Origin: Arthrobacter sp. NtRootA1
GTDB lineage: Bacteria > Actinomycetota > Actinomycetes > Actinomycetales > Micrococcaceae
NCBI RefSeq assembly: GCF_019976975.1
Contig: NZ_AP024630.1
Coordinates: 2,852,001 to 2,916,000, forward strand
DNA length: 64,000 nt
Reading direction: 5' to 3'
The position numbers and the translations under genes are program-made. Position 1 is the first letter of the stretch. The number at the start of each line of letters is the position of its first letter. Of this stretch, positions 24,139 through 32,510 are shown piece by piece. A model generated the notes under the pieces. The model worked only from the letters and a program-made list of their open reading frames with translations. It was not told where the DNA came from and made no database searches.

Positions 24139-24410
24139 ACATCTTTAACCTGGGCGGCGCCGGTTTGGGCAGCCAGGAGCCTGACCGCGCCACTGGCCCC
24201 GCTCTCTGCTCCCGTAAGGGATGCCGGGAGGGCGCAGCCTGGCAACTCCTGTGGAACAACCCGCGGATCCACACTCCTGAGCGGCGGAAAGTTTGGCTTT
24301 CGTGCAACGAGCACCGCGATTGGCTTGAGGACTACCTCCAGACCCGGGGCCTTTGGAAAGAGACCGTCCCTTTCGAGGCAGATGCCGCTGCCGTTGGCGA
24401 GGCCCGCTGA
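24135..24410 (+). CDS. Conserved small Cys/His protein of unknown function
   Basis: 91 residues. Cysteines in LCSRKGC (C-x4-C) and a later C-x2-H (SCNEHRDWLEDYL) form a likely zinc-binding C/C/C/H set, with WNNPRIHTPERRKVW between. Similar short proteins are conserved next to DUF3099 and SURF1 genes in actinobacteria, to my knowledge without assigned function. It overlaps the DUF3099 gene by 4 bp (ATGA) and abuts the SURF1 gene with no gap, so all three should be co-translated. Confidence 0.75.
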   Translation: MNIFNLGGAGLGSQEPDRATGPALCSRKGCREGAAWQLLWNNPRIHTPERRKVWLSCNEHRDWLEDYLQTRGLWKETVPFEADAAAVGEAR

Positions 24411-25283
24411 ATGTATCGTTTCCTTTTCTCCAGCAAGTGGCTGGGCTATTTTGTTCTGGCCGTTATCTTCGCCACAGCATGCGTGTTCCTCGGCCGTTGG
24501 CAAATGGATCGGCGGGCAGAGACGCTGGCTGAGATCAACCGCGTAGTGAGCAATTACTCAGCGACACCGGTCCCTTTCGCTAACATCAAGGACCAGTTCC
24601 ATACCATGGACCCCGAGCGGGAATGGACCCAGGTAGAGCTGCGCGGTAGCTACGACCTGAACGGCCAGCGCGTTGTGCGAAACCGTCCGTTGAATGGGCA
24701 GCCAGGTTACGACGTCGTGGTTCCTTTCCGCCTGAGCACCGGCGAAGCGGTGGTTATCGACCGCGGCTGGTTGCCAATTGGCAACAACACACCTGGCCGT
24801 CCCGACGTCGTTCCGGCACCTCCCGTGGGTGAGGTGACCGTGGTTGCCCGCCTCAAGCCAACGGAACCGAAGCTGGACCGCGGTGCGGTGGATGGACAGC
24901 TGCCATCCATTGACCTTGCCAGCTTTGCAAGCGAACTCCCCTACCCCATAGCGACGGGCGCCTATGGGCAGCTGGCAAGCGAGGATCCCGCGGTCCAGCC
25001 CATGCCGACGCCCTTCCCCAAACCAGCCACGGAAGAGGGCACGCACCTCTCCTACTCCCTTCAGTGGTTTGCCTTCGGCGTCCTGATGTTCATTGGCTTT
25101 GGTTACGCAGCCCGGCAGCAGGCGCGTAACGCTGCCATCGACGCGGAAGAGGACGAAGACGGCGAGGACGAAGTTATTGCCGTCAGTGGGCCGTCCAAGC
25201 GTCGTGTGCCTACAAGCCGAAAGAATAAGCGCCCCACGTCGGAAGAAGAGGAAGACGCAATCCTGGATGCCCAAGGTTACTGA
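24411..25283 (+). CDS. SURF1-family cytochrome oxidase biogenesis protein
   Basis: 290 residues. The N-terminal membrane helix (WLGYFVLAVIFATACVFLGRWQMDRR) ends in the SURF1 signature G-x-WQ. The central extracytoplasmic domain has the conserved GSYD and NRPLNGQPGYDVVVPFRL elements, followed by a second membrane helix (QWFAFGVLMFIGFGYAARQQ, about 220-240) and an acidic/basic tail. SURF1 helps insert heme a into cytochrome c oxidase subunit I. Heme A synthesis genes lie 16-18 kb away in this window. Confidence 0.92.
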   Translation: MYRFLFSSKWLGYFVLAVIFATACVFLGRWQMDRRAETLAEINRVVSNYSATPVPFANIKDQFHTMDPEREWTQVELRGSYDLNGQRVVRNRPLNGQPGYDVVVPFRLSTGEAVVIDRGWLPIGNNTPGRPDVVPAPPVGEVTVVARLKPTEPKLDRGAVDGQLPSIDLASFASELPYPIATGAYGQLASEDPAVQPMPTPFPKPATEEGTHLSYSLQWFAFGVLMFIGFGYAARQQARNAAIDAEEDEDGEDEVIAVSGPSKRRVPTSRKNKRPTSEEEEDAILDAQGY

Positions 25284-25752
25284 AGCGATTCCGGACCCGG
25301 TGCTCAACGTGAAGTCGGCCCTCACGGCGGCAGGCGCCGAGGACACCGTCCGGATCTTCGAGGACAAAGTGCCCACCGCTGCAGCGGCCGCCTCGGTCCT
25401 TGGATGCGAGGTTGCGGCCATCACCAACAGCCTGATTTTCGAACTCGACGGCAAACCCTTGCTGATCCTCGCCAGCGGAGCCGCGAGAGTAGATACAACA
25501 CTGGTAGCCAAACTACTGGGCACCGGAAAGATCCGCCGGGCGAAGCCTGATTTCGTGCTCAAACACACCGGCCAGGAAGTGGGAGGCGTCGCCCCTGTCG
25601 GTCACCCCAACCACATCCGCACCATTCTGGATATCTCGCTGAAGCAACACCCCGTCCTATGGGCCGGCGCCGGAGACCACAATTCAATGTTCTCCATCAC
25701 CTACGGGGAGTTGGCTCACATCACTCACGCGGAGCCACTACAAGTCCGCTAA
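25267..25752 (+). CDS. YbaK/EbsC-family aminoacyl-tRNA deacylase
   Basis: 161 residues from the ATG at 25267, overlapping the end of the SURF1 gene by 17 bp. Features of the YbaK/ProX editing fold: TAAAAASVLGCEVAAITNSLIF, the conserved lysine in ARRAKPDFV-like KIRRAKPDFV, and GGVAPVGHP. These proteins hydrolyse misacylated tRNAs (Cys-tRNAPro and relatives) in trans. Which tRNA this one edits cannot be read. Coupled to SURF1 only by overlap. Confidence 0.9.
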   Translation: MPKVTEAIPDPVLNVKSALTAAGAEDTVRIFEDKVPTAAAAASVLGCEVAAITNSLIFELDGKPLLILASGAARVDTTLVAKLLGTGKIRRAKPDFVLKHTGQEVGGVAPVGHPNHIRTILDISLKQHPVLWAGAGDHNSMFSITYGELAHITHAEPLQVR

Positions 25753-25781
25753 CCGCCGTAATCGTGACGGGCCCCCGAGCG

Positions 25782-25880
25782 GCGCGACGCGGTTGAAGTG
25801 CGTAGCGTGCGTCTAAGCGAGGAACGAGCGAGCACGCGGCAAATCCGGCGCGCCGCGTAGCGAACGCAACCACGGCGCGC
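25782..25880. terminator. GC-rich imperfect inverted repeat between convergent genes
   Basis: GCGCGACGCGGTTG (25782-25795) pairs with CAACCACGGCGCGC (25867-25880) at 12 of 14 positions around a 71-base interior with further GCG-rich short repeats. It lies between the ybaK-like and ABC-F stops, so a bidirectional terminator or a REP-like element is plausible. Confidence 0.4.
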
Positions 25881-25904
25881 ATCGGATGCAGAAGTGAACA
25901 GCCC

Positions 25905-27503
25905 CTACGCCAGCGTGATCAGGTCCAGGTAGTCCTCGTTCCAGTGATCTTCAACACCGTCCGGGAGCAGCACCACGCGTTCTGGATTCAGGGCCGAGAC
26001 GGCGCCTTCATCGTGGCTGACCATGACGACAGCGCCACTGTAGTTTTTCAGTGCACCGAGGATTTCCGCACGGCTGGCTGGGTCCAGGTTGTTGGTGGGC
26101 TCGTCCAGGAGCAACACGTTGGCGCTGGATGCAACGATGGTTGCGAGGGCGAGCCGGGTCTTCTCGCCACCGGACAGAACACCGGCCGGCTTCTCGACGT
26201 CGTCACCTGAGAACAGGAATGACCCCAGAATGCCGCGGACTTCGGCGTCCTTCATGTCCGGTGCGGAGGAACGCATGTTCTCAAGGACTGTGCGATCGTG
26301 GTCCAGGGTTTCGTGCTCCTGGGCGTAGTAGCCCACCTTCAATCCGTGTCCCGGGATGATGTCGCCGGTGTCCGGCTTGTCAACGCCTGCGAGCATTCGC
26401 AGGAGGGTGGTCTTGCCCGCACCGTTGAGGCCAAGGATGACCACCTTGGAGCCGCGGTCGATCGCCAAGTCCACGTCAGTGAAAATCTCCAGGGAGCCGT
26501 AGGACTTGCTGAGCCCTTCGGCGGTCAGTGGGGTCTTGCCGCAGGGTGAAGGGTCCGGGAAGCGCAGTGCGGCGACGCGATCGTTTTCACGAACGGCTTC
26601 CAAACCGCCAAGGAGACGCTCTGCACGCTTTGCCATGTTCTGCGCTGCGACAGCTTTCGTTGCCTTTGCGCGCATCTTGTTGGCTTGGTCGATAAGGACC
26701 TGGGCCTTCTTTTCCGCATTGGCCCGTTCGCGCTTGCGGGCCCTTTCATCCGTTTCGCGCTGCTGGAGATAGCGCTTCCAACCCATGTTGTAGTAGTCGA
26801 TCTGGGCCCTGTTGGCATCAAGGTGGTAGACCTTGTTGACCGTGGCCTCCAACAATTCAACATCGTGGCTGATCACGATCAACCCACCCTGGTGATCCTT
26901 GAGGAAGTCGCGCAGCCAGGTGATGGAGTCGGCGTCGAGGTGGTTGGTAGGTTCGTCGAGCAGCAGGGTTTCTGCCGAGGAATAAAGAATGCGCGCGAGC
27001 TCCACGCGACGGCGCTGGCCACCGGAGAGGGTCTTCAGCGGCTGGTTAAGGATGCGTTCCGGGAGTGCAAGGTTGGAGGAGATCGCGGCTGCCTCAGCTT
27101 CAGCGGCGTATCCGCCGCCCGCCAGGAACTCAGCTTCCAGGCGATCGTAGCGGTTCATGGCCTTTCGCTGTACAGCTTCGTCTTCGCTGGCCATCTCGGC
27201 CTGCGCCTTCTTCAGCTTCCCTACCACCACGTCCAGGCCACGTGCAGACAGGATGCGATCTCGGGCGAGCTGCTCCATGTCCGGGGTGCGGGGATCCTGG
27301 GGCAGATAGCCGATCTCACCGCTGCGGGTCACTTTGCCGCCTGCCGGAAGGCCTTCGCCGGCGAGGACGCGGGTCAACGTGGTCTTGCCCGCGCCATTGC
27401 GTCCAACAAGGCCGATCTTGTCGCCTTTGTCCACCCTGAAGTTGACCTTGTCCATGAGCAGGCGTGCGCCGGCGCGGAGTTCGAGTTCCTGGACGGTAAT
27501 CAA
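25905..27503 (-). CDS. ABC-F family ATPase (translation factor type)
   Basis: 532 residues with two complete NBDs and no membrane segment. NBD1 has Walker A GRNGAGKTT, signature LSGGQRRRVELARIL and Walker B LLLDEPTNHLD. NBD2 has Walker A GLNGAGKTT, LSGGEKTRLAL and LLLDEPTNNLD. The linker between them (KRYLQQRETDERARKRERA, about 245-300) is the charged P-site tRNA interaction motif. ABC-F proteins act at the ribosome E site in translation or antibiotic protection. Both catalytic glutamates are present. It is probably the housekeeping actinobacterial member rather than a resistance factor. Confidence 0.92.
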   Translation of the reverse strand: MITVQELELRAGARLLMDKVNFRVDKGDKIGLVGRNGAGKTTLTRVLAGEGLPAGGKVTRSGEIGYLPQDPRTPDMEQLARDRILSARGLDVVVGKLKKAQAEMASEDEAVQRKAMNRYDRLEAEFLAGGGYAAEAEAAAISSNLALPERILNQPLKTLSGGQRRRVELARILYSSAETLLLDEPTNHLDADSITWLRDFLKDHQGGLIVISHDVELLEATVNKVYHLDANRAQIDYYNMGWKRYLQQRETDERARKRERANAEKKAQVLIDQANKMRAKATKAVAAQNMAKRAERLLGGLEAVRENDRVAALRFPDPSPCGKTPLTAEGLSKSYGSLEIFTDVDLAIDRGSKVVILGLNGAGKTTLLRMLAGVDKPDTGDIIPGHGLKVGYYAQEHETLDHDRTVLENMRSSAPDMKDAEVRGILGSFLFSGDDVEKPAGVLSGGEKTRLALATIVASSANVLLLDEPTNNLDPASRAEILGALKNYSGAVVMVSHDEGAVSALNPERVVLLPDGVEDHWNEDYLDLITLA

Positions 27504-27781
27504 TTCGGGTGATGCCTTTCAATGGGGAACGCCTGCGTGACCGGTTGGCCCGGTAGTAGCGGCGGGGACGGCCGTGAGAACAGCCTGTTCAAGTCTACCG
27601 GCACCCCGCCCTCCCCCGGACCTTACGTCGCCCGGGCGGCACGTTGTGCCATCCCACACAGAATTTTTACCCCCGCTTGTTGAGAGGCTCCAAAAATGAG
27701 CCTTTCCAAGCTCCGTATCCTCACTATTGGGGGAATAAAACTTCGACCTCGCACCCACAGCATTTCCTGATAGGACCCGTC

Positions 27782-28396
27782 ATGAGCCAAACCACCTCCG
27801 CCTCCGTGGAGCGCAACTCCTCGCGTAAGCGATGGACCGCCACAGACCTCGGCCTCATTGCCGTCTTCGCAGCCTTGGTGGCCGCGTCCGCGATCGTTCC
27901 CGGCATTCCGGTTGGCGCCCTTGGCGTGCCGATCACTTTGGTAACCCTCACTGTGATGCTTAGTGGCCTGGTGCTTGGCCCCGGGCGGGGATTCGCCGCC
28001 GTCGGACTCTATGTCCTCCTTGGCCTGGCCGGGTTGCCGATCTTCAGCGGGGGGCGCAGCGGACTGGGCATCCTCGCTACAGCTTCGGCAGGGTACATCA
28101 TTGCCTTCCCCCTTGCGGCGGCGGCCACGGGCTATCTGGCGGCGCTGATTATCCGCAAGACGGTACGGAACCGTTCCCTGCTCCTGTTTGCTGCCGCGAT
28201 GGTCAGCAGCATCGTCCTCATACACGGCCTGGGCGTTCTGGGCATGATGGTCAACGGCAAACTGGACTTCACCAAAGCCTTCATTGCTGATCTTGCGTTC
28301 TACCCCGGGGACATCCTCAAAAACGTCCTCGCCGTGATCATTGCCGTGGCTATTCACAAGGCCTTCCCGGATGTCCTGGTCCGCAGGGTCAAATAG
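27782..28396 (+). CDS. bioY: Biotin transporter S component BioY
   Basis: 204 residues from the ATG at 27782 (a longer frame to 27644 is spurious). Six hydrophobic helices follow a short basic N-terminus. The BioY signature region GVPITLVTLTVMLSGLVLG and GLAGLPIFSGGRSGLG is present, as is the conserved FYPGDILKNVLA near the end. It binds biotin in the membrane with nanomolar affinity and works with BioM and BioN, encoded 33 bp downstream. The 278 bp upstream (27504-27781) hold its promoter region; I see no recognisable operator. Confidence 0.94.
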   Translation: MSQTTSASVERNSSRKRWTATDLGLIAVFAALVAASAIVPGIPVGALGVPITLVTLTVMLSGLVLGPGRGFAAVGLYVLLGLAGLPIFSGGRSGLGILATASAGYIIAFPLAAAATGYLAALIIRKTVRNRSLLLFAAAMVSSIVLIHGLGVLGMMVNGKLDFTKAFIADLAFYPGDILKNVLAVIIAVAIHKAFPDVLVRRVK

Positions 28397-28429
28397 CCTG
28401 CGTCACGCAAAGTCAGAAACAATATCTCT

Positions 28430-29182
28430 ATGAACTCCATCAGCTTCAGCAGGGTCTCGGTTCGTGTAGCCATTGACGGCAGCAGCACGTCCAAGACCCT
28501 GCTGGAGGATGTTTCCTTGAGCCTTACAGAGCGGCGAATCGGCGTCATCGGAGCCAACGGTTCCGGAAAGTCCACGCTGTTGCGGCTGTTGAACGGCTTG
28601 GTGGAGCCCAGCGACGGAACCGTTGAAGTCCACGGCGATGACACAGTCAAAGCTGTGCGAAGGGTTCGCGCGAACGTCGGATTCGTCTTCACGGATCCTT
28701 TGTCGCAACTGGTGATGCCTACCGGCCGTGAAGACGTTGAACTCTCCCTTCGGCGCTCCATTAAGAACACCCGCGAACGAGCCGCACATGCGGAAGCAGT
28801 TCTCGACAGGTTTGGCCTGCTGCCCCTGGCAGACCAGAGCATCTATGAGCTCTCCGGCGGGGAGCGGCAGCTGCTCGCCTTGGCGGCAGTCATCGCCGTC
28901 AATCCCAAGGTGCTGGTCCTTGACGAGCCATCCACCCTCCTTGACCTGCGTAATCGCGAGCTACTCCGGCGCACCCTGACGGGCCTGGAACAGCAGGTCG
29001 TCATGTCCACCCACGACCTCGACCTCGCCCTGGAGATGGACCGCGTGCTGGTAGTGGAGTCGGGGCGGATAGTATTCGACGGCGATGCCGCCGAAGGTGT
29101 CGCCCGGTACCGGGAGCTGTGCGCAACTGCGCTCGACGAGGTTCCCGGCCTTGGCGAACGTCCGGGGAGAGGCCAGTCATGA
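28430..29182 (+). CDS. bioM: Energy-coupling factor ATPase BioM
   Basis: 250 residues. Walker A GANGSGKSTLLRLLNGL, signature LSGGERQLLALAAV, Walker B VLVLDEPSTLLD, switch histidine STHDLDLAL. Similarity to CbiO/EcfA ATPases and position between bioY and an EcfT gene identify it as the ATPase of the dedicated (subgroup I) biotin ECF importer. The stop overlaps the bioN start by 4 bp. Confidence 0.92.
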   Translation: MNSISFSRVSVRVAIDGSSTSKTLLEDVSLSLTERRIGVIGANGSGKSTLLRLLNGLVEPSDGTVEVHGDDTVKAVRRVRANVGFVFTDPLSQLVMPTGREDVELSLRRSIKNTRERAAHAEAVLDRFGLLPLADQSIYELSGGERQLLALAAVIAVNPKVLVLDEPSTLLDLRNRELLRRTLTGLEQQVVMSTHDLDLALEMDRVLVVESGRIVFDGDAAEGVARYRELCATALDEVPGLGERPGRGQS

Positions 29183-29808
29183 GGGGCCACGGCTTCCTGA
29201 TCGCAAACTATGTACCGGGCAACTCGCTCATCCACCGAATCCCGTTGTGGCTGAAGTTCCTGGTGGTTGCAGGGTGCGGGACCGCGTCGTTCCTGATTGT
29301 CGACTGGCAAGTCTCGCTGTTGGTCTTCGCCATGATGTGCGGCTTGTTCTTGCTCAGCGGGGCCGGTTTGCGCCGCCTGACGCGGGCCATATGGACGGTT
29401 ACGCCCGTCCTCGTGGTGATTGGATTGTTTCAATGGTGGCAATTGGGTGCCCCTACGGCTGCACGCATCGTCCTGAATGTCCTGGTGTGCGTCGTCGCAG
29501 CCTCCGTCCTGACTGCCACCACACCCGTCCAGAACCTCTTGGACGGCGTTGTCTCCCTGGCCAAACCCTTCCAGCGCTTCGGTGCCGATCCTGAGCGTTT
29601 CGCGCTCACTATCGCCGTGATGCTCAGGAGCATCCCCTTCATTGCAGGAGCGTTTTCGGACGTCAGGGATGCGGCCCGCGCCCGTGGACTTGAACGCAAC
29701 CCGAGGGCACTCATACTCCCGGTCTTTATCACGACGGTCGCTTATGCGCGCCAAACCGGCGACGCGTTGGCCGCCCGGGGACTCGGGGAACCGGACGTGC
29801 CCAACTAG
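29179..29808 (+). CDS. bioN: Energy-coupling factor transmembrane protein BioN (EcfT)
   Basis: 209 residues from the ATG at 29179, overlapping bioM in ATGA. Five or six hydrophobic helices precede the EcfT coupling motif, here DAARARGLERNPRA (Ala-Arg-Gly form), which touches the ATPase, with a second ALAARGLGEPD near the C-terminus. It links BioY to BioM in biotin uptake. Its last codons form the left arm of the composite palindrome that follows. Confidence 0.92.
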   Translation: MRGHGFLIANYVPGNSLIHRIPLWLKFLVVAGCGTASFLIVDWQVSLLVFAMMCGLFLLSGAGLRRLTRAIWTVTPVLVVIGLFQWWQLGAPTAARIVLNVLVCVVAASVLTATTPVQNLLDGVVSLAKPFQRFGADPERFALTIAVMLRSIPFIAGAFSDVRDAARARGLERNPRALILPVFITTVAYARQTGDALAARGLGEPDVPN

Positions 29809-29865
29809 GTCGCAGCTGAGCGCGTTTTGACGGCTCTAAACGCGCTCTAATGCGACGCAGTTGGG
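29800..29865. terminator. Composite palindrome spanning the bioN-thiolase convergent gap
   Basis: Two 28-base arms (29800-29827 and 29838-29865) pair as three blocks, CCCAACT/AGTTGGG, TCGCA/TGCGA and GAGCGCGTTT/AAACGCGCTC, with symmetric 3-base interruptions and a 10-base loop. It covers the last codons of bioN and ends exactly at the thiolase stop, so it should terminate both transcripts. Confidence 0.75.
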
Positions 29866-31047
29866 TCAGAGCCGGGCGTAGCGCAGGAGTGCTGCCGTGC
29901 CCATTCCCCCGGCAATGCTGATCATCGCCAAACCCAGCGGTGCGCCACCAGAGTTTTCGGATAGGCTTCGAGCCTGGGTGAGCAGGCGCGTCACCAAAAC
30001 AGCCCCCGAAGCGCCGTAGCCGTGGCCGAGCGCCAGCGCTCCGCCCTCTGCATTGGCTTTGCCAGGATCGATGCCCAAATGATCAAGGCAAGCGATGCTC
30101 TGGGAGGCAAAAGCTTCGTTGAATTCGATGAGGTCTACGTCCGTGGCAGCCACGCCGTGCTGCGCCAACAACCGTTCCGCGGCGTGCGCCGCCCCGATGC
30201 CGAGCAACTCCGGATGCACTCCCGTTGTCTCACAACCCAAAACCAGCAAGCCGTCAACCGCGCCCATCTCCCGGGCACGCTTCAGGGAAGTAATAACGAC
30301 GGCGGCAGCCGCGTCGGCGTCGAAACATGAGTTAGCTGCCGTGACAGTTCCGTCAGGGACGAAAACTGCCGGGAACCGTGACATCAGCGAAGCGCGCAAC
30401 GAACGCTTGGGGCCGTCATCGGCGTCGACGATCGTCCCGGCATTTTCAAGCGGCACGATTTCGCGCGCGAGCTTGCCCGCTGCAGCAGCCCCAAGAGCCC
30501 GACGATGGCTGCGGAGTGCGTACTCATCCTGCCGCTCACGGCTGATACCAAACGTGCGGGCCACATTTTCCGCGGCTACACCCATGTCGGGGTCACCAAA
30601 CCCGGGTGGCACAAAGGTGGCCCGCGAATAAAAGTCCAGGCCGCCGTCGTCGGTCCTGTGGGCGCGCGCTGGAGCGGTACTGATGCTTTCCACCCCGCCG
30701 GCCAGATACAGCGGATCTCCACCGGCGCCAACCAGACGCGCGGCAAGTGCAATAGCATCCAGGCCGGAACCGCACTGCCGATCAACCGTGAGCCCGGGCA
30801 CTGAGATGGGCAGGCCGGCCTGCAATGCGGCGAATCGCGCTACGTTTCCACCGCCACCAACAGCATTGCCCATGATGACGTCGTTCACACCGGCCGGGTC
30901 AATGCCTGCCGACTCAATGAGGGAACGGATGACCGGCGCCAGGAGGTCCGGCGCCCGGAGATGCCTCAGCTGCCCGTTTGCACGGCAGATCGGAGTCCGC
31001 AGAGCCGCGATGATGACAGGCTGGCGGGACTCGTCCACTTCCGGCAT
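29866..31047 (-). CDS. Thiolase-family acetyl-CoA acyltransferase
   Basis: 393 residues from the ATG at 31047; the frame runs further upstream but overlaps the ligase gene. Thiolase signatures: nucleophilic Cys in VDRQCGSGLDAI (about residue 88), NEAFASQ, and GGALALGHGYGASG with the catalytic His. The usual final CGGG-x-G cysteine is replaced: the end reads MISIAGGMGTA, with Ile/Ala where biosynthetic thiolases have CIGGGQG. Loss of that second active-site Cys suggests altered chemistry, closer to SCP2-like or unassigned members. It lies 10 bp after the acyl-CoA ligase gene. Confidence 0.85.
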   Translation of the reverse strand: MPEVDESRQPVIIAALRTPICRANGQLRHLRAPDLLAPVIRSLIESAGIDPAGVNDVIMGNAVGGGGNVARFAALQAGLPISVPGLTVDRQCGSGLDAIALAARLVGAGGDPLYLAGGVESISTAPARAHRTDDGGLDFYSRATFVPPGFGDPDMGVAAENVARTFGISRERQDEYALRSHRRALGAAAAGKLAREIVPLENAGTIVDADDGPKRSLRASLMSRFPAVFVPDGTVTAANSCFDADAAAAVVITSLKRAREMGAVDGLLVLGCETTGVHPELLGIGAAHAAERLLAQHGVAATDVDLIEFNEAFASQSIACLDHLGIDPGKANAEGGALALGHGYGASGAVLVTRLLTQARSLSENSGGAPLGLAMISIAGGMGTAALLRYARL

Positions 31048-31057
31048 GGAAGAGCCG

Positions 31058-32449
31058 CTACCCAAGGGGACGCGCCCGGGCATCATGGTTTTTGATCCAG
31101 TCGAGTAGCACCATCCGGCTGACCTTTCCGCGATCCGTAATGGGTAACTCGGACAGGACGTAGTACTGCAACGGCCACTTGTCCCGCGCGAGCAGGCCGT
31201 CAAGGCCCGTGCGGAGCTGGGTCGCCGTGACTGCGCCATAGGCCGGAACGACGCCGGCAATCACCCTTTGACCCCGGATGTCATCCGGAGCGCCGGCCGC
31301 CACCGCAACTTCGATGCCTGGAACGGAGGCCAGGGCGAGTTCCACCTCGTGCGGGTACACGTTCTTTCCCGCGGTGATGATCATGTCCGAACGACGCCCC
31401 AGGATGTGCAGGGTCCCGTCGGCGAGATACCCTTGGTCTCCCACGGTGTACCAGCCGTCCAAGCAGCGGAGGGCCTGGCCGTCGTCTCCCCAAAGGTAGC
31501 CGTTGCTGACCATTCCACTGCGAACGCTGATGTTGCCGTGCTCCCCGTCCGGGAGGTTCTGGCCATTGTCGTCCAGGATTCGCAATTCCACACCAGGAAA
31601 AGGCCGGCCAATCCCCGTACCCCCGACGTCAAGGGGTTCTCCCGCAGCCAAGCGTGTGCCGGAGACGAAGCTCAATTCCGAGGCTCCGTAATACTCAAAG
31701 ATGGCAGCATGCGGGGCCCAGCGGCGCGCCGCTTCCAACGTACGGCCATCGAGCTTGGAACCCGCGCAGATGATGCTGCGAATTCCGGAAGCATCCACGT
31801 CTCCCGCCAGGCCCCGTTCGCTCAGCAAACGAAGCATGGTGGGCGTAAGAACCAGTCTTGTGATGTTGTCATGGCTGATCGAAGCGTGGGCGTCGCCGAC
31901 GTCGAAGGACTCCAGCGTGTGGAATGCAGAGCCCGCGTACAGGCACTCAGACAGGGCGTAGAGGTTCAAGCTGGAGGAGAGTGGACCTGCCGCCAGGGTC
32001 CGGTCTTCCTGCGAGAGCCCAAAGAACTCGATCGACGCCTCGAACGAAACCTGCCACGAACGGCGGGACCGCGTGAACGCCTTGGGCACTGAAGTGGTGC
32101 CGGAAGTGAGCCCAATCAGGAAGGTGGTGGAAAGGTCACCGTCAGTAAGTTCAAGGTGGGATGAGACGGTAGAGTCGGCGATTCGTGAGGTCACCTCTTC
32201 TACCATTGCTGCCGGCCACTGTGGGTCCAGCACCGCACAACGGCGCTCCCCCGCCACCGCCGCCGTGAACTTCGCGACGAAGTCAGTGGAGTTGGGTTCG
32301 GCAAGCACAGTGGTGGCCATCGCACGGCCAAGCAGGCCCGCCGCGGCGTCGCGGAGCGCGGCCCAGTTGAGCCGGTTGCGGCCCACAACGACGGCGGTGT
32401 CGTGGGGACGCTCATCGGCCCAGAGCTGAATTTTGTCCAGGAAAGGCAT
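31058..32449 (-). CDS. AMP-dependent acyl-CoA synthetase/ligase
   Basis: About 463 residues from the ATG at 32449; an earlier start at 32488 is possible. Adenylate-forming motifs: LTSGTTSVPKA (A3), EYYGASE (A5), YTVGDQGYL (A7), and the C-terminal lysine in ITDRGKVSR (A10). It activates a carboxylic acid with ATP and joins it to CoA. It is 50-80 residues shorter than typical fatty acyl-CoA synthetases, with a brief N-terminal domain. Paired with a thiolase downstream; the acid is unknown. A link to the neighbouring biotin importer through a pimelate-like acid is speculative. Confidence 0.87.
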   Translation of the reverse strand: MPFLDKIQLWADERPHDTAVVVGRNRLNWAALRDAAAGLLGRAMATTVLAEPNSTDFVAKFTAAVAGERRCAVLDPQWPAAMVEEVTSRIADSTVSSHLELTDGDLSTTFLIGLTSGTTSVPKAFTRSRRSWQVSFEASIEFFGLSQEDRTLAAGPLSSSLNLYALSECLYAGSAFHTLESFDVGDAHASISHDNITRLVLTPTMLRLLSERGLAGDVDASGIRSIICAGSKLDGRTLEAARRWAPHAAIFEYYGASELSFVSGTRLAAGEPLDVGGTGIGRPFPGVELRILDDNGQNLPDGEHGNISVRSGMVSNGYLWGDDGQALRCLDGWYTVGDQGYLADGTLHILGRRSDMIITAGKNVYPHEVELALASVPGIEVAVAAGAPDDIRGQRVIAGVVPAYGAVTATQLRTGLDGLLARDKWPLQYYVLSELPITDRGKVSRMVLLDWIKNHDARARPLG

Positions 32450-32510
32450 CCCCGCAATTTTACGGCAGTGTTCGCCCTCCGGCACCAATGGTGACGTCTA
32501 TTCTGACTGT

